64,000 bases of DNA from Elusimicrobiota bacterium (GCA_003450815.1 DMES01000077.1:1-64000), one strand, 5' to 3'. Positions 26,094 to 35,500 are shown, numbered from the stretch's first letter. A program made the numbers and translations. Notes: a model not told the origin generated them from the sequence alone.

Positions 26094-26393
26094 TTAATTC
26101 AGCTGAACATTCGCAAACCTCAGTTTATTCACCCACATAGCAATTTCCACCAAATCCAGATCTGAAATTTCCGGATAAGCTGCCGCGGAATTAAACGCTT
26201 TTACAGTGGCGCCTCTTCTTTCAAAATAAATACAAGCAATGGTACAGCCTTTATAGCGCACATCGTAACCGGGGTTTTTCTGCTTCAGATAAAACCCGGC
26301 CCACAAAGCGCTTTTGTAAATATAGGCTTTCAGACCATTGTCTTTTTCCGCTTTATAGCTTTCATACAGCCACTCTTTTACCTGCCATTTCAT
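26094..26393 (-). CDS. 99-aa protein of unknown function, with SOS-like operator upstream
   Basis: I do not recognise this 99-aa soluble protein. It starts with MKWQVKEWLYESYKAEKDNG and has two Cys-free aromatic segments, YDVRYKGCTIACIYF and LVEIAMWVNKLRF. A strong Shine-Dalgarno (AAGGAGGCCTT-ATG) shows that it is translated. About 220 bp upstream on the same strand lies the YGACAR-N4-YTGTCG operator and a TATACA -10, so it may belong to the same damage-type regulon as dinD. Its leader holds the CAAGTCACA-word repeat. Confidence 0.65.
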   Translation of the reverse strand: MKWQVKEWLYESYKAEKDNGLKAYIYKSALWAGFYLKQKNPGYDVRYKGCTIACIYFERRGATVKAFNSAAAYPEISDLDLVEIAMWVNKLRFANVQLN

Positions 26394-26404
26394 AAGGCCT
26401 CCTT

Positions 26405-26590
26405 TGGTAAGTCACAAGTCTCAAGGCCATTTGTCGGCCATAGGCCTTGGTACGGCACTGCCATAGGCTTGTCACAGGTCACAGGTTCAGGTAACAAAAC
26501 ACTGCTTCTATTCTCTAGCAAACCTTTTTGCCTACAGCCTAAAACATAAAACTTACTGCTTGTGACCTGTGACTCGAGGCTTGCAACCGC
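26405..26590. repeat. CAAGTCACAGGT-word inverted repeat in the 99-aa gene leader
   Basis: A left arm of AAGTCACAAGTCTCAAGG words and a middle block of GTCACAGGTCACAGG words are matched by a right arm reading CTTGTGACCTGTGACTC. The arms are inverted, so a long imperfect hairpin can form. The inner part also holds short inverted pairs around GGCCATTTGTCGGCC. Confidence 0.6.
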
Positions 26591-26592
26591 TT

Positions 26593-26630
26593 TGTATAGC
26601 CTAGCACATCAACACGACAACCTCTTGTCG
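26593..26630 (-). promoter_or_regulatory. SOS-like operator D and -10 box for the 99-aa gene
   Basis: The palindrome CGACAACCTCTTGTCG (26615-26630) fits YGACAR-N4-YTGTCG. On the minus strand, TATACA follows 16 bases later (26593-26598). The spacing is longer than the 10-11 bases at the other three sites, so regulation of this gene is less certain. Confidence 0.55.
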
Positions 26631-26723
26631 CGGTGTTTTTCCAAATTTTGTTCGTCTGGAAAAAATTTTGCCCTGCCGGCCGCATAAGAAAATACTCGTC
26701 CGCATATTTTCTGGGCCTGGGCC

Positions 26724-26752
26724 TTGACAAGTCAACGAACCTCTGCTATACT
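26724..26752 (+). promoter_or_regulatory. consensus promoter of the candidate ncRNA
   Basis: TTGACA (26724-26729) and TATACT (26747-26752) are separated by 17 bases, near-ideal sigma70 spacing. The -35 lies in a palindrome TTGACAAGTCAA, also found in the promoter at 56102. Transcription should start near 26759. Confidence 0.8.
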
Positions 26753-26758
26753 CGATAT

Positions 26759-27008
26759 GTAGTAAAGATTTATCCTGGATGCGCCGGTTCGGTGTCAGTG
26801 TTTCGGAAGTCGAAGTGGTTGGGTTGGGGGGTGCCCCGCCCCCGGCGCGAGTCCCCCGGTCCGCAGTGGTTTCCGGTCTCCGGCGGTTCCCCGGGTGGGT
26901 GGTTCGGGCCTAGTGCGCGTGTTTCTCCGGTCCCGCGAGCCGCCCCTTAGAGCAGTCTGGCGTTAGCCAAGTGATAGCCCCCCCAATCTTGGGGGGGCTC
27001 TCATTTTT
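26759..27008 (+). ncRNA. candidate structured ncRNA of unknown class (~240 nt)
   Basis: A near-consensus promoter leads into about 215 nt of very G+C-rich sequence that has no supported gene, and then a perfect terminator. The ends can pair: CCTGGATGCGCC (26774-26785) with GGCGTTAGCCAAG (26959-26971), closing the RNA like a terminal stem. Inside are G-runs and short hairpins. I looked for SRP RNA (GGAA-tetraloop helix 8), RNase P (GAGGAAAGUCC) and tmRNA (tRNA-like ends) and saw none. A 6S-type or a lineage-specific RNA is possible. An open frame of 105 codons crosses it but ignores the promoter. Confidence 0.7.
26976..27008 (+). terminator. intrinsic terminator of the ncRNA
   Basis: AGCCCCCCC and GGGGGGGCT form a perfect 9-bp stem with a six-base loop, followed by CTCATTTTT. 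Confidence 0.9.
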
Positions 27009-27134
27009 ACGTCTTTTGCTGTTTTTCTGCGCTCTTTCCTGCAAGACAAATTCCACGCCATGGAAATTCGCGGAAATAACCATGACAACGGACCCGTATT
27101 TTTAATTTAATATAGCCGGAGGCTTTCTTTTACC

Positions 27135-28463
27135 ATGGACAAATTCTTCTTTTTGTTTTCCGGCGCGGCCCTTGGCGCCGTTGCCGCTTACTTCTTTGCC
27201 AGGTACCGGGGCGCGTCCGGAAAAGAAGTTGAGAGCATGAAGGCCCGCCTGGAATCCCTTAACGCCGATAACGCAAAGCTGCAGGAGCGTTCCTCGCAGC
27301 TCGGCAACGAAACAGTGAAACTTAACGGCGAACTTAAAAGCGAACGGGGCCTGTGCCAGCAGCTGAACGCCGACTACGCCAAAACCCGCCGTGAACTGGA
27401 ACTGCTTTCCGGAGAGCTGGACAATCAGAAGCGGGAGATGCTCGCGCAGTTTAAAAATATCGCCAGTGAAATACTAGAGGATAAGAGCAGAAGCTTCACC
27501 GATATAAATAAACAGAAAATCGACGAAATACTTGTTCCGCTAAAGGAGCGGCTGACCAATTTTGAGGGGGAGGTGCGTAAACTTAATATTGACGGCGCGA
27601 GCCGCGCGGCGGACCTTAAATCCGAACTCTTGAATTTAAAGACCCTGAATCAGCAGATCACCGAAGACGCGGAGAACCTCACCAAAGCGCTGAAAGGCGA
27701 ATCAAAGGTGCAGGGGAACTGGGGAGAAATACTGCTGGATAAGATACTTGAGCGCTCCGGCCTGGTTGAAGGCGAGCATTATATGCGTCAGGAAAAGCAT
27801 ACGCGCGAAGAAGAGGGGGAGAAGAAAAGATACTTTCCTGATGTTGTGGTATATCTTCCAGAGGGCCGGCAAGTGGTTGTTGACTCCAAAGTGTCGCTCA
27901 CGGCCTATGTGGAATATTCCTCGGCTAAGGACGAAGAGACCGCGGCCAAAGCTCTTAAGGCCCATTTTTTATCCATTAAGAGCCATATAGATGAACTGTC
28001 AGACAAAGATTACGGCTCTATGCCCGGTTTGAAGTCTCCGGACCAGGTGCTTATGTATGTTCCGGTGGAGCCAGCGTTCTATCTGGCCATGAAGAGCGAT
28101 GCGGAGCTTTGGGAGTACGCTCTTGAAAAAAAGGTCATTCTGGTAACCAATTCAACACTTCTCGCCACGCTGCGCCTGATAGAAAGCATCTGGCGGCAGG
28201 ACAAGCAGGGGCGGAATGCCGTTGAGATCGCCAAAAAAGCCGGAGAGCTTTACGATAAGATAGTGTCTTTCGTTGAAGTGATGAACGAGATAGGTTCCCG
28301 CCTGGGCCAGCTAAACCGGTCTTATGACGACGCCATGAAAAAAATGAAGGACGGCCGCGACAACATGCTGGTTAAAGCCGAAAAAATACGGGAGCTGGGC
28401 GCCAAAGCCTCAAAAGAGCTGCCGCGCGAAATTAAAGACCTTATAGAAAAAGACCCCGCTTGA
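27135..28463 (+). CDS. rmuC: RmuC-family DNA recombination protein
   Basis: This 442-aa RmuC protein is linked to limiting inverted-repeat recombination. The N-terminal hydrophobic segment FFFLFSGAALGAVAAYFFA anchors it. Residues about 30-190 are a long coiled coil. The C-terminal half is the PD-(D/E)xK-like RmuC domain, with VQGNWGEILLDKILERSGL, PDVVVYLPEGRQVVVDSKVSL and LMYVPVEPAF. The length is standard. GGAGG lies 13 bases before the ATG. Its stop overlaps a small downstream frame. Confidence 0.93.
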   Translation: MDKFFFLFSGAALGAVAAYFFARYRGASGKEVESMKARLESLNADNAKLQERSSQLGNETVKLNGELKSERGLCQQLNADYAKTRRELELLSGELDNQKREMLAQFKNIASEILEDKSRSFTDINKQKIDEILVPLKERLTNFEGEVRKLNIDGASRAADLKSELLNLKTLNQQITEDAENLTKALKGESKVQGNWGEILLDKILERSGLVEGEHYMRQEKHTREEEGEKKRYFPDVVVYLPEGRQVVVDSKVSLTAYVEYSSAKDEETAAKALKAHFLSIKSHIDELSDKDYGSMPGLKSPDQVLMYVPVEPAFYLAMKSDAELWEYALEKKVILVTNSTLLATLRLIESIWRQDKQGRNAVEIAKKAGELYDKIVSFVEVMNEIGSRLGQLNRSYDDAMKKMKDGRDNMLVKAEKIRELGAKASKELPREIKDLIEKDPA

Positions 28464-28639
28464 AGAAAAAGCTCAGGATTCTCATACAGCCCGAGATAAA
28501 CAGTCTGGTGTTCCAGGTGGTTAAATCCGATATGCCGCGAAGCCGGCAGAAATTGGTAGAATATGCGAACTGTGAAAGCGGCTTCGCGCCGCTGATACTA
28601 TCGCGTCAGGCACACATAGAACTGACCGGGGGAGACTAA
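28460..28639 (+). CDS. 59-codon gene coupled to rmuC (TTG start), unknown function
   Basis: A TTG overlapping the rmuC TGA (TTGA) opens a 59-codon frame that begins LKKKLRILIQPEINSLVFQV, has mixed charged and hydrophobic residues and ends five bases before the 66-aa gene. The residue makeup is protein-like, and the tight spacing on both sides supports an operon. There is no Shine-Dalgarno, so it would depend on coupling. I do not recognise a family, and it may be spurious. Confidence 0.5.
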   Translation: MKKKLRILIQPEINSLVFQVVKSDMPRSRQKLVEYANCESGFAPLILSRQAHIELTGGD

Positions 28640-28643
28640 AAGA

Positions 28644-28844
28644 ATGACAACCTACTACTGCACGAAGAATACGAACTGTCCCACAAAGACAGTAAATACT
28701 ACGCCTGTGAATGTACCTACCTGCTGCAACACGCCGATGACAACAACAAAGAACACTACGACCTGCTGCAACGGCACAAACACAACTGTTACTCCAAATA
28801 CGAAGACGAACACCACCCCGAAAAAGAATTGCTGCTGCTCTTAA
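28644..28844 (+). CDS. 66-aa Cys/Thr/Asn-rich low-complexity protein
   Basis: This small protein uses a narrow residue set: mostly Thr, Asn, Cys, Pro and Lys, with no Asp, Glu, Ala, Leu, Ile, Phe or Arg. Cysteines come as YYCTKNTNCP, then PTCCNTPM, TTCCNG and a final NCCCS. The first part, with C-x5-C and VPTCCNTPM, resembles a decayed zinc ribbon of the VP-x-CC-x2-PM type, where most other positions drifted to Thr/Asn. GGGGGAGA precedes the ATG and a terminator follows. It could bind metal. No family is assigned. Confidence 0.7.
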   Translation: MTTYYCTKNTNCPTKTVNTTPVNVPTCCNTPMTTTKNTTTCCNGTNTTVTPNTKTNTTPKKNCCCS

Positions 28845-28874
28845 TTACGCGGCATTATCTTTTAAAAAGATAAA

Positions 28875-28911
28875 GCAGCCCTGCCGTCAAAAAGCGGGGC
28901 TGTTTTTTTAG
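28875..28911 (+). terminator. intrinsic terminator after the 66-aa gene
   Basis: CAGCCCTGC pairs with GCGGGGCTG (one G-T pair) and is followed by seven T. It ends the rmuC transcript before addA. Confidence 0.85.
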
Positions 28912-28946
28912 CTTAATTGCAATTTTCGGGTTTATTTATCTATATT

Positions 28947-31900
28947 ATGGATATGCCAGCCTCCGGCAATAATAAAACCGCCGCCCCGGCGCTTAAAAGC
29001 GACACGGAACTTGAATTTCCGCACGCTCTTTTAATAAGCGCCTCGGCCGGCTCGGGCAAAACATACACTCTCGCTCAGCGTTATGTCCAGTTTCTGCTTT
29101 CCGAAAATATCCCCGGCCACAACCTTGAAAATATTCTTGCTGTTACATTCACGAATAACGCCGCCAAAGAAATGAAAACCCGCATTTTGGAGTGGCTGAA
29201 AGAACTAGCACTAAACCCCGATTCCCCTAAAATGAACGAGACACTGCAGCTGGTGAACATAAGCCGCCCAGAGGCCCAAAAGAAAGCAACCGCGCTGGTA
29301 GAGAGCATAATAGACAATTATTCAGACTTTCATGTACAGACCATAGACAGTTTCATGACGCGCGTGATGACCGCCTCTGTGAACGAATTGGACCTTCCGC
29401 TGAACCCGGAAATCACCATGGCCTACAACGACCTTATTGAACTGGCCCTGTATTCCATGTTCTCGCACCTGGGGCATGACGCTAACCTTAAAATCAATAT
29501 AGATACTTTCCTTAATATTCTGCCGGAAAAAGGCGCGTATCCCTGGAATCCGGTCCTGCGCATAAGGGACCATTTTGCGGCTTTTCTTAACGAGGAAGGA
29601 AAAACCAAGGGCGGGATACTTTCCGATAACTCTGGCGCTCCCGGCAAGGCGCGAGAGAAACTCTGGGTGGATATCCTTAAATCCTGCGGTGAGCTTAAGA
29701 AGCAAATCAAGCCCGAGCTTATGAAAGGCAGCCTGGCCGCCGCTATTGAAAATAAAGATATCAACGCCTTTATTTCAAATTACAACTTTGAAAACTGGCT
29801 CCTAAACGGCCAGAAAAAGAGCCGCAAAACCGGCGAATTTCCCATCACACCGGAAACAAAAAAAGACTTGGAATATTTAAGCGAACTGGTGCGGCAATTG
29901 CTTATGGCGGACGCGTTAAGCTGGTTTCACCCGTATACTTTCATTTATTCCCGCTTCAAGGCCGAACTTGAGCGCGTAAAACGCGGCAAAACAGACATCA
30001 TCCACATAAACGATGTGAATAAAAAGCTTTCCACATACATAAACGCCAATGTCGCGCCTGACATTTACCTTAAACTGGGAGAACGGATAAACCATTACCT
30101 TATAGATGAGTTCCAGGACACCAATAAACTTCAGTGGGACAATTTCAAACCGCTCATAGAAGAATCCCTTGCCGGCGCTGGCTCGCTTTTTATGGTGGGC
30201 GATATCAAGCAGGCTATTTTCATGTTCCGCAACGCCGACTATAAGATAATGCGGGATCTGCTTACCTATGCCGAGGGCAAAAAGGATCATTGTGATAATT
30301 TAGAGCTTGCTTCGGTGGGCGGCAGGCTTGAACTTGTGAATCTGCCCGTTAACTACCGCAGCGGCGGAAAAATACTGGAGTATGTGAACGCCGTCTTCAA
30401 ACATGACCTTAAAAACCGCAAAGAACTTATAGGAGAGGATATAACCGAACTTACCTCCTACGAGCAGGCCCCGCGAAAAGAGCGCGCAGCCGCCGGTTTT
30501 GTCCGGACTATTTCCCTTGAAGCCGATAATATAACCGAAGACCAGGTGGAGCGCGCTGAACTGCTGAAGATAATAGAAAGCGCCCGAAAACGCTATCCTT
30601 TAAATGAAATAGCCATTCTGGCCGCCAAAAACAAGCGCATAAAGCCTGTGGTGGAATGGCTTACCGCAGCAAATATTCCCGTGGCCTCGCTCAGCTCTCT
30701 GGACATACGGGAACGCCGGGTAACTGCAGAGCTGCTGGCGCTGTTAAAATTCCTGGAAACCCCGGCTGACGATTCCGCCTTTGTCGCTTTTATAACCGGC
30801 GAGATCTTCGGCAAGGCCGCAGGCGTTGCGCGCACGGAACTGCTGGAATTCATCTTTCAGGCACATACAGGTCACAAGTCACAAGTCACAAGTCACAAGT
30901 TGCAGGGAATCTCTACCTCCTGCCAAAACATTTTATATACACAGTTCAAGGATCACCCTAAATATTCCGGATATTGGGATCAATATTTTGACGAGCTTTT
31001 CCGCAAAACGGGATACTTGCCGCTATACGAGCTGTGCGCGCTTATTTATTCAAAGTTCGGGCTGTTTAAAAACTTTCCGGATGAAGCCGCTTTTTTGTCT
31101 AAGTTCCTTAACATAGTTTCCAAAGCCCAGACGGACGGGATAACCGGCGTGCGAGATTTCCTGGACTTCGCCGAAGGGGACGACGAAACCCGCGGAGCTG
31201 CTTTCTCCATAATCCTGCCGGATTATCTTGACGCGGCGCGTATTATGACTTTCCACAAAGCCAAGGGTCTCGGGTTCTCGGTGGTGATAAACCTAATCTA
31301 TGAAGACCGGGACGCGGATGACTCCATGTACTTTGATGAAACTCCTGAAGGGATAAAGGTATATAAAATAACAAAGAGCGCTGCCGCCCAGCTTCCGGTG
31401 TTGGGCCGGATCTACAACAATAAAAAAACCGATGAGAGCGTGCAGAACCTCAACCTGTTGTATGTTATTGAAACCCGCGCCAAAGAAGAGCTTTACAACC
31501 TGGTAATCCGCAAAAAACGCAAGGAACCGTCCAAAACCGTCAAGTCCACCGACCTTTTTGACAATTACCAGTCCTCTGAAAAGGTGGCAACCACCTTTTC
31601 AGAGTCAACTACCACCGTCAAAAAGGTAGCTGATACCTTTTTGAAGCCGCTGGAGCCGGAACCGGTTTATAGCGCCAATTATGATATCGCTACCGCTATT
31701 CCTACGCTTAACGCTTATGCCGGAGCAAAAGAAGGCGAGCTTTGCCACGATATTTTGGCCCGGATAGTGACAAGTCACAAGTCGGACACTTCTTCTGACT
31801 CTACACTCTCAACTTTACACTCTACACTATCATCACTCTATGCAGCTTGCGCCGCTTCGTATCCAATCAGATTTAATGAGGCTAAAATAATTAAAACCCT

Positions 31901-32198
31901 GTTCGCTTTCCTGACCATGCCGGAAGTTAAGCCCTGGTTTGAGCCCAAAGAAGGCCGCGTTATTAAAACAGAGGCTGAATTTGCGGATAAAACTGGCAAT
32001 ATCTCCCGCGTGGACCGGCTTATAATAGACAAAGACACCGTCACAATAATAGATTTCAAAACCGGCGCGGAAGCCACGGAAAAATACGCCAAGCAGCTAA
32101 AACGCTATCTGGCGCTCGCCGCAGAAATATATAAACTGCCCGCAAAAGGCGTTATAGCGTATGTGGATTTGAGGAAGATTATAGATATTCGCGCTTGA
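28947..32198 (+). CDS. addA: AddA-like UvrD/Rep helicase with RecB-type nuclease
   Basis: This roughly 1083-aa protein unwinds and degrades DNA ends for recombination. Helicase motifs are in order: SASAGSGKT (residues 32-39), AVTFTNNAAKEM, LIDEFQDT (about 387), VGDIKQAIFMFR, NYRSGGK, TFHKAKGLGF and LLYVIETRAKEELYN. The C-terminal nuclease has VDRLIIDK..TIIDFKTG and QLKRYLA. Two in-frame short-word insertions (30870-30902, 31768-31842) and two palindromes (31574-31642) interrupt it at likely loops. ATG 28947 lacks a clear Shine-Dalgarno. The AddB-like partner is 18.6 kb away, not adjacent. Confidence 0.85.
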   Translation: MDMPASGNNKTAAPALKSDTELEFPHALLISASAGSGKTYTLAQRYVQFLLSENIPGHNLENILAVTFTNNAAKEMKTRILEWLKELALNPDSPKMNETLQLVNISRPEAQKKATALVESIIDNYSDFHVQTIDSFMTRVMTASVNELDLPLNPEITMAYNDLIELALYSMFSHLGHDANLKINIDTFLNILPEKGAYPWNPVLRIRDHFAAFLNEEGKTKGGILSDNSGAPGKAREKLWVDILKSCGELKKQIKPELMKGSLAAAIENKDINAFISNYNFENWLLNGQKKSRKTGEFPITPETKKDLEYLSELVRQLLMADALSWFHPYTFIYSRFKAELERVKRGKTDIIHINDVNKKLSTYINANVAPDIYLKLGERINHYLIDEFQDTNKLQWDNFKPLIEESLAGAGSLFMVGDIKQAIFMFRNADYKIMRDLLTYAEGKKDHCDNLELASVGGRLELVNLPVNYRSGGKILEYVNAVFKHDLKNRKELIGEDITELTSYEQAPRKERAAAGFVRTISLEADNITEDQVERAELLKIIESARKRYPLNEIAILAAKNKRIKPVVEWLTAANIPVASLSSLDIRERRVTAELLALLKFLETPADDSAFVAFITGEIFGKAAGVARTELLEFIFQAHTGHKSQVTSHKLQGISTSCQNILYTQFKDHPKYSGYWDQYFDELFRKTGYLPLYELCALIYSKFGLFKNFPDEAAFLSKFLNIVSKAQTDGITGVRDFLDFAEGDDETRGAAFSIILPDYLDAARIMTFHKAKGLGFSVVINLIYEDRDADDSMYFDETPEGIKVYKITKSAAAQLPVLGRIYNNKKTDESVQNLNLLYVIETRAKEELYNLVIRKKRKEPSKTVKSTDLFDNYQSSEKVATTFSESTTTVKKVADTFLKPLEPEPVYSANYDIATAIPTLNAYAGAKEGELCHDILARIVTSHKSDTSSDSTLSTLHSTLSSLYAACAASYPIRFNEAKIIKTLFAFLTMPEVKPWFEPKEGRVIKTEAEFADKTGNISRVDRLIIDKDTVTIIDFKTGAEATEKYAKQLKRYLALAAEIYKLPAKGVIAYVDLRKIIDIRA
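30870..30902 (+). repeat. in-frame CAAGTCACA-word repeat inside addA
   Basis: Four tandem GTCACAA words are read in frame as GHKSQVTSHKLQ. They fall in a divergent loop of the helicase and keep the frame open. The same words occur outside genes elsewhere in the window. Confidence 0.75.
31574..31642. repeat. two palindromes inside addA coding sequence
   Basis: CTCTGAAAAGGTGG and CCACCTTTTCAGAG form a perfect inverted pair (31574-31604). AAAAAGGT and ACCTTTTT follow at 31620-31642. They encode the Ser/Thr-rich linker SSEKVATTFSESTTTVKKVA between helicase and nuclease parts. The AAAAGGT-type arms resemble REP palindromes. Confidence 0.65.
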
Positions 32199-32251
32199 GC
32201 GGCTATCAGCAGGGAAAGAAAAAGTGACAAGTTTCGGCTGAATCTAATGAG

Positions 32252-32284
32252 CGACAATACGCTGTCGTGATCATCTGCTATACT
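32252..32284 (+). promoter_or_regulatory. SOS-like operator A and -10 box
   Basis: CGACAATACGCTGTCG (32252-32267) is followed 11 bases later by TATACT (32279-32284). The operator covers the -35 area, so binding should block RNA polymerase. It lies 258 bp before the Mrr-helicase ATG. The form matches sites before dinD and the BRO gene. Confidence 0.65.
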
Positions 32285-32350
32285 TTTTATATAAAAAAAG
32301 CAAATATTCGGTAAACTCGTGTATCTTCACTGATAATCATCTTCCGGTGT

Positions 32351-32405
32351 GTAGTGGCAGAGTTTACTCTGCCCGCAGAAGAGGCAAAGCAAGCTTTGCT
32401 ACTAC
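32351..32405. repeat. GTAG-type palindromic repeat (short form)
   Basis: A 55-bp unit begins GTAGTGGCAGAG and ends CTTTGCTACTAC. Its two 23-bp ends are inverted with a few changes, and each end is itself a small palindrome. The long form at 54983-55114 has the same ends. No transposase is seen. Confidence 0.65.
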
Positions 32406-32541
32406 AAAAGCAACTGACGAAATCACCAAATATTTACTAAAAAAATAAAACATAAAATTGCCTTCTACTGAGCTTTTCAGGCTAAAGGGTGAACTTAGGC
32501 AAAGTGTTATAATTTAAAAGGGATTTCTATTTGGAATAATC

Positions 32542-35500
32542 ATGCCAAAGCATTCGGGGTCTGCAAAGTTTACAGCAACAGGGGTTTTCAACGGCCTGAA
32601 AAGTTTTAGCGAACTTGAGGCCAGGATTTCCGCTCTGCCCTCCGAAAAAGAGCGTGGGGACGCTTTTGAGGTTTTTGCGGAGGCTTACCTAGCCACACAG
32701 CCTATATGCCAGGCGAAGGAAGTTTGGCCCCAGACCAGTGCCCCAAGCGGGCTGTTAAAACGCCTTGGCCTGCCGGTTTCCCGCGACATGGGGACGGACG
32801 GGCTTGTTGTACTAAAAGACGGTCGCATTGCTTCATACCAGGCTAAATTCTATACCAGCCGCCCAAGCCTTACCTGGGGTTTGCTGTCAACCTTTTTTGC
32901 CATCTCCGACCGGGTTTCACACACCATAATTTTCACAAATTCCGACAGCCTTGCTTCTACTATAGAGCAGAGGCAGAACTTTATCGCTATTCGCGGGATT
33001 GATTTAGACCGGCTTGCCCCCACTGACTTTTCGGTGATTGAAGAATGGATGAAAGGTGAGCCGGTAGCCAGGGTAATCCCAAAGCCGCGCCCGCACCAGG
33101 AGAAGGCTTTAAATGAACTGCTGCCAGCTTTGAAATCCTCTGACCGGGCCACTGTAATAATGGCCTGCGGCACCGGCAAAACTCTTTTATCCCTCTGGGC
33201 TGCTGAGCGGCTGAAAGCTAAAAACGTTCTGGTGTTAGTGCCATCGCTCGCACTTATACAGCAGACCCTACACGGCTGGCTGGCCGCTACGGGCTGGGAC
33301 AACCTTGCTTACCTCTGCGTCTGCTCGGACCTAACAATAACGGATGGTGTGGACGAACTGGTCGTTAAAAAGTCCGACCTTGATTTTGAGGTTACAACCG
33401 CCCCTGCCGAGGTTAAACGCTTTCTTGACAGTGTATTTGATGGGGTTAAAGTGGTTTTCTCAACCTATATGTCTGCCAGCGTGGTCGGTAAGGCACTTGA
33501 GGGCCGAAACATCTTTGACTTGGGCATATTCGACGAGGCACATAAAACCGCTGGCCGCGAGGGCAAAACCTATGCGTTCGCCCTCTCTGATAAAAATCTC
33601 CCGCTAAAAAAACGCGTATTCATGACCGCCACCCCCAGGCATTACAATGTTTTAAAGCGGGACAAAGAAGGTGACGCGAAACTGGTCTATTCCATGGACG
33701 TGCCGGAATCTTATGGTACCGTAGTCCATAAACTCCCCTTTGCTGAGGCGGCCCGCGCCGGAATTATCTGTCGTTACAAGGTAATAATTTCCGTAGTAAC
33801 CTCCGAGATGGTCGGGCAGGAACTTTTAAGGCGGGGCAAAGTCCTTGTAGCGGGTGACGAAATTCACGCCCAGCAGGTGGCAAACCAGCTGGCACTCGCC
33901 GCCGCCGTGGAGAAGCACGGAGTCGGCAAAATAATCACCTTCCATAAAAACATCAAATCCGCGCAGTCCTTTACCGACGCCGGTCCGGAAGGCATAGCCA
34001 ATCATCTAAAAGATTTCTCCGTCTTCCACGTAAACGGCTCAATGCCCTCCGCCGAACGCGAAAAGCTGATGGGAGAATTTAAAACCTCCAAGCACGGCCT
34101 TGTCTCCAACGCCAAATGTCTGACCGAAGGCGTAGACGTTCCGGCAGTGGATATGGTCGCCTTCCTAAGCCCCAAACGCAGCACGGTGGACATCGTACAG
34201 GCAACCGGCCGCGCCATGCGTAAAGCCCCCAAAAAAGAATTCGGTTACATCTTGGTTCCGCTCTATCTGGAAATTAAAAATAATGAAGCCATAGAAGAAG
34301 CCGTCCGCCGAGGCAACTTTGAAGAAGTCTGGGACGTCCTAGCCGCCCTACAGGAACAGGACGAAGTCCTAGCCGACATAATCCGCCAAATGCGTCAGGA
34401 AAAAGGCCGCACCAAAGGCTACAACGACGTCCCCTTCCGTGAACAAATAGAAATCCTCGGCCCACAAATTTTACTAGAAGACTTAAAAAAATCAATCATA
34501 ATCTCCTGTGTTGACAGGCTTGCCGCTAATTGGGACGAGCGCTTCGGAGAATTGGTCGCATATAAAGCCAAATATAGCGATTGTAATGTGCCAAGGGGAT
34601 GGCCTAAAAATCCGAGTTTGGCTAGATGGGTTGCAATGCAGCGAAGTCTTAAGATTAAAGGACGACTATTAAAGGAGCGAGTAAATCAGCTAACTGCGAT
34701 TGGGTTTGACTGGGATCCGCAAGCGTCAGCTTGGGAAGATAGCTTTCGCGCCCTTGAGCAGTATAAGGCTAAACATGGTGATTGCGATGTGCCAAATAGA
34801 TGGATTGAAAATCCGAGTTTGGCTAGATGGGTTGGAATGCAGCGAAGTCTTAAGATTAAAGGACGACTATTAAAGGAGCGAGTAAATCAGCTAACTGCGA
34901 TTGGGTTTAACTGGGATCCGCAAGCGTCAGCTTGGGAAGAAGGCTTTTGTGCCCTTGAGCAGTATAAAGCTAAACATGGTGATTGTAATGTTTCACATGC
35001 GTGGCCCCAAAATTTAGGTTTAGCCACGTGGGTTTCAACGCAGCGAACAGCCAAGATTAAGGAGCAATTATCCAAAGATAGAGAAAATCGTCTGACAAAG
35101 ATTGGTTTTGAATGGAACAGGTTGGTGTCAGCCTGGGAAGAAAATTTTCATGCCCTCGAAGACTATCAAGGTACGTATGGCGATTGTAATGTACCAAAGA
35201 TGTGGCCTGAGAATCCGAATTTGGCCACCTGGGTTGTAATGCAACGAAGTCTTAAAATTAAAGGGCAACTATCAAAGGAGCGAGTAAATCGGTTAACTGC
35301 GATTAAGTTTGATTGGGATCCGCTAGGGTCAGTTTGGGAAGAAAGTTTCCGCGTCCTTGAGCAGTATCAGGCTAAACATGGTGATTGCAATGTGTCACAG
35401 GAATGGCCTGAAAATCCAAGTTTGGGTAGGTGGGTTTCAAGACAACGAGAAGCCAAGATTAATGGGCAGCTATCAAAGGAGCGAGTAAATCGGTTAACTG

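Larger units (their letters stand above)
32199..32541. other. 343-bp leader/intergenic region before the Mrr-helicase gene
   Basis: This gap contains the SOS-like operator A, a TATACT -10 box and one GTAG-type palindrome. I see no gene in it. Confidence 0.6.

Noticed and set aside
26633..26950. 105-codon open frame across the ncRNA region
   Set aside because: It begins before the strong promoter, has low-complexity Pro/Gly/Arg content typical of G+C-rich non-coding DNA and no ribosome site.
26759..27008. SRP RNA, RNase P RNA or tmRNA
   Set aside because: The diagnostic GGAA-tetraloop helix, GAGGAAAGUCC and tRNA-like ends are not present.
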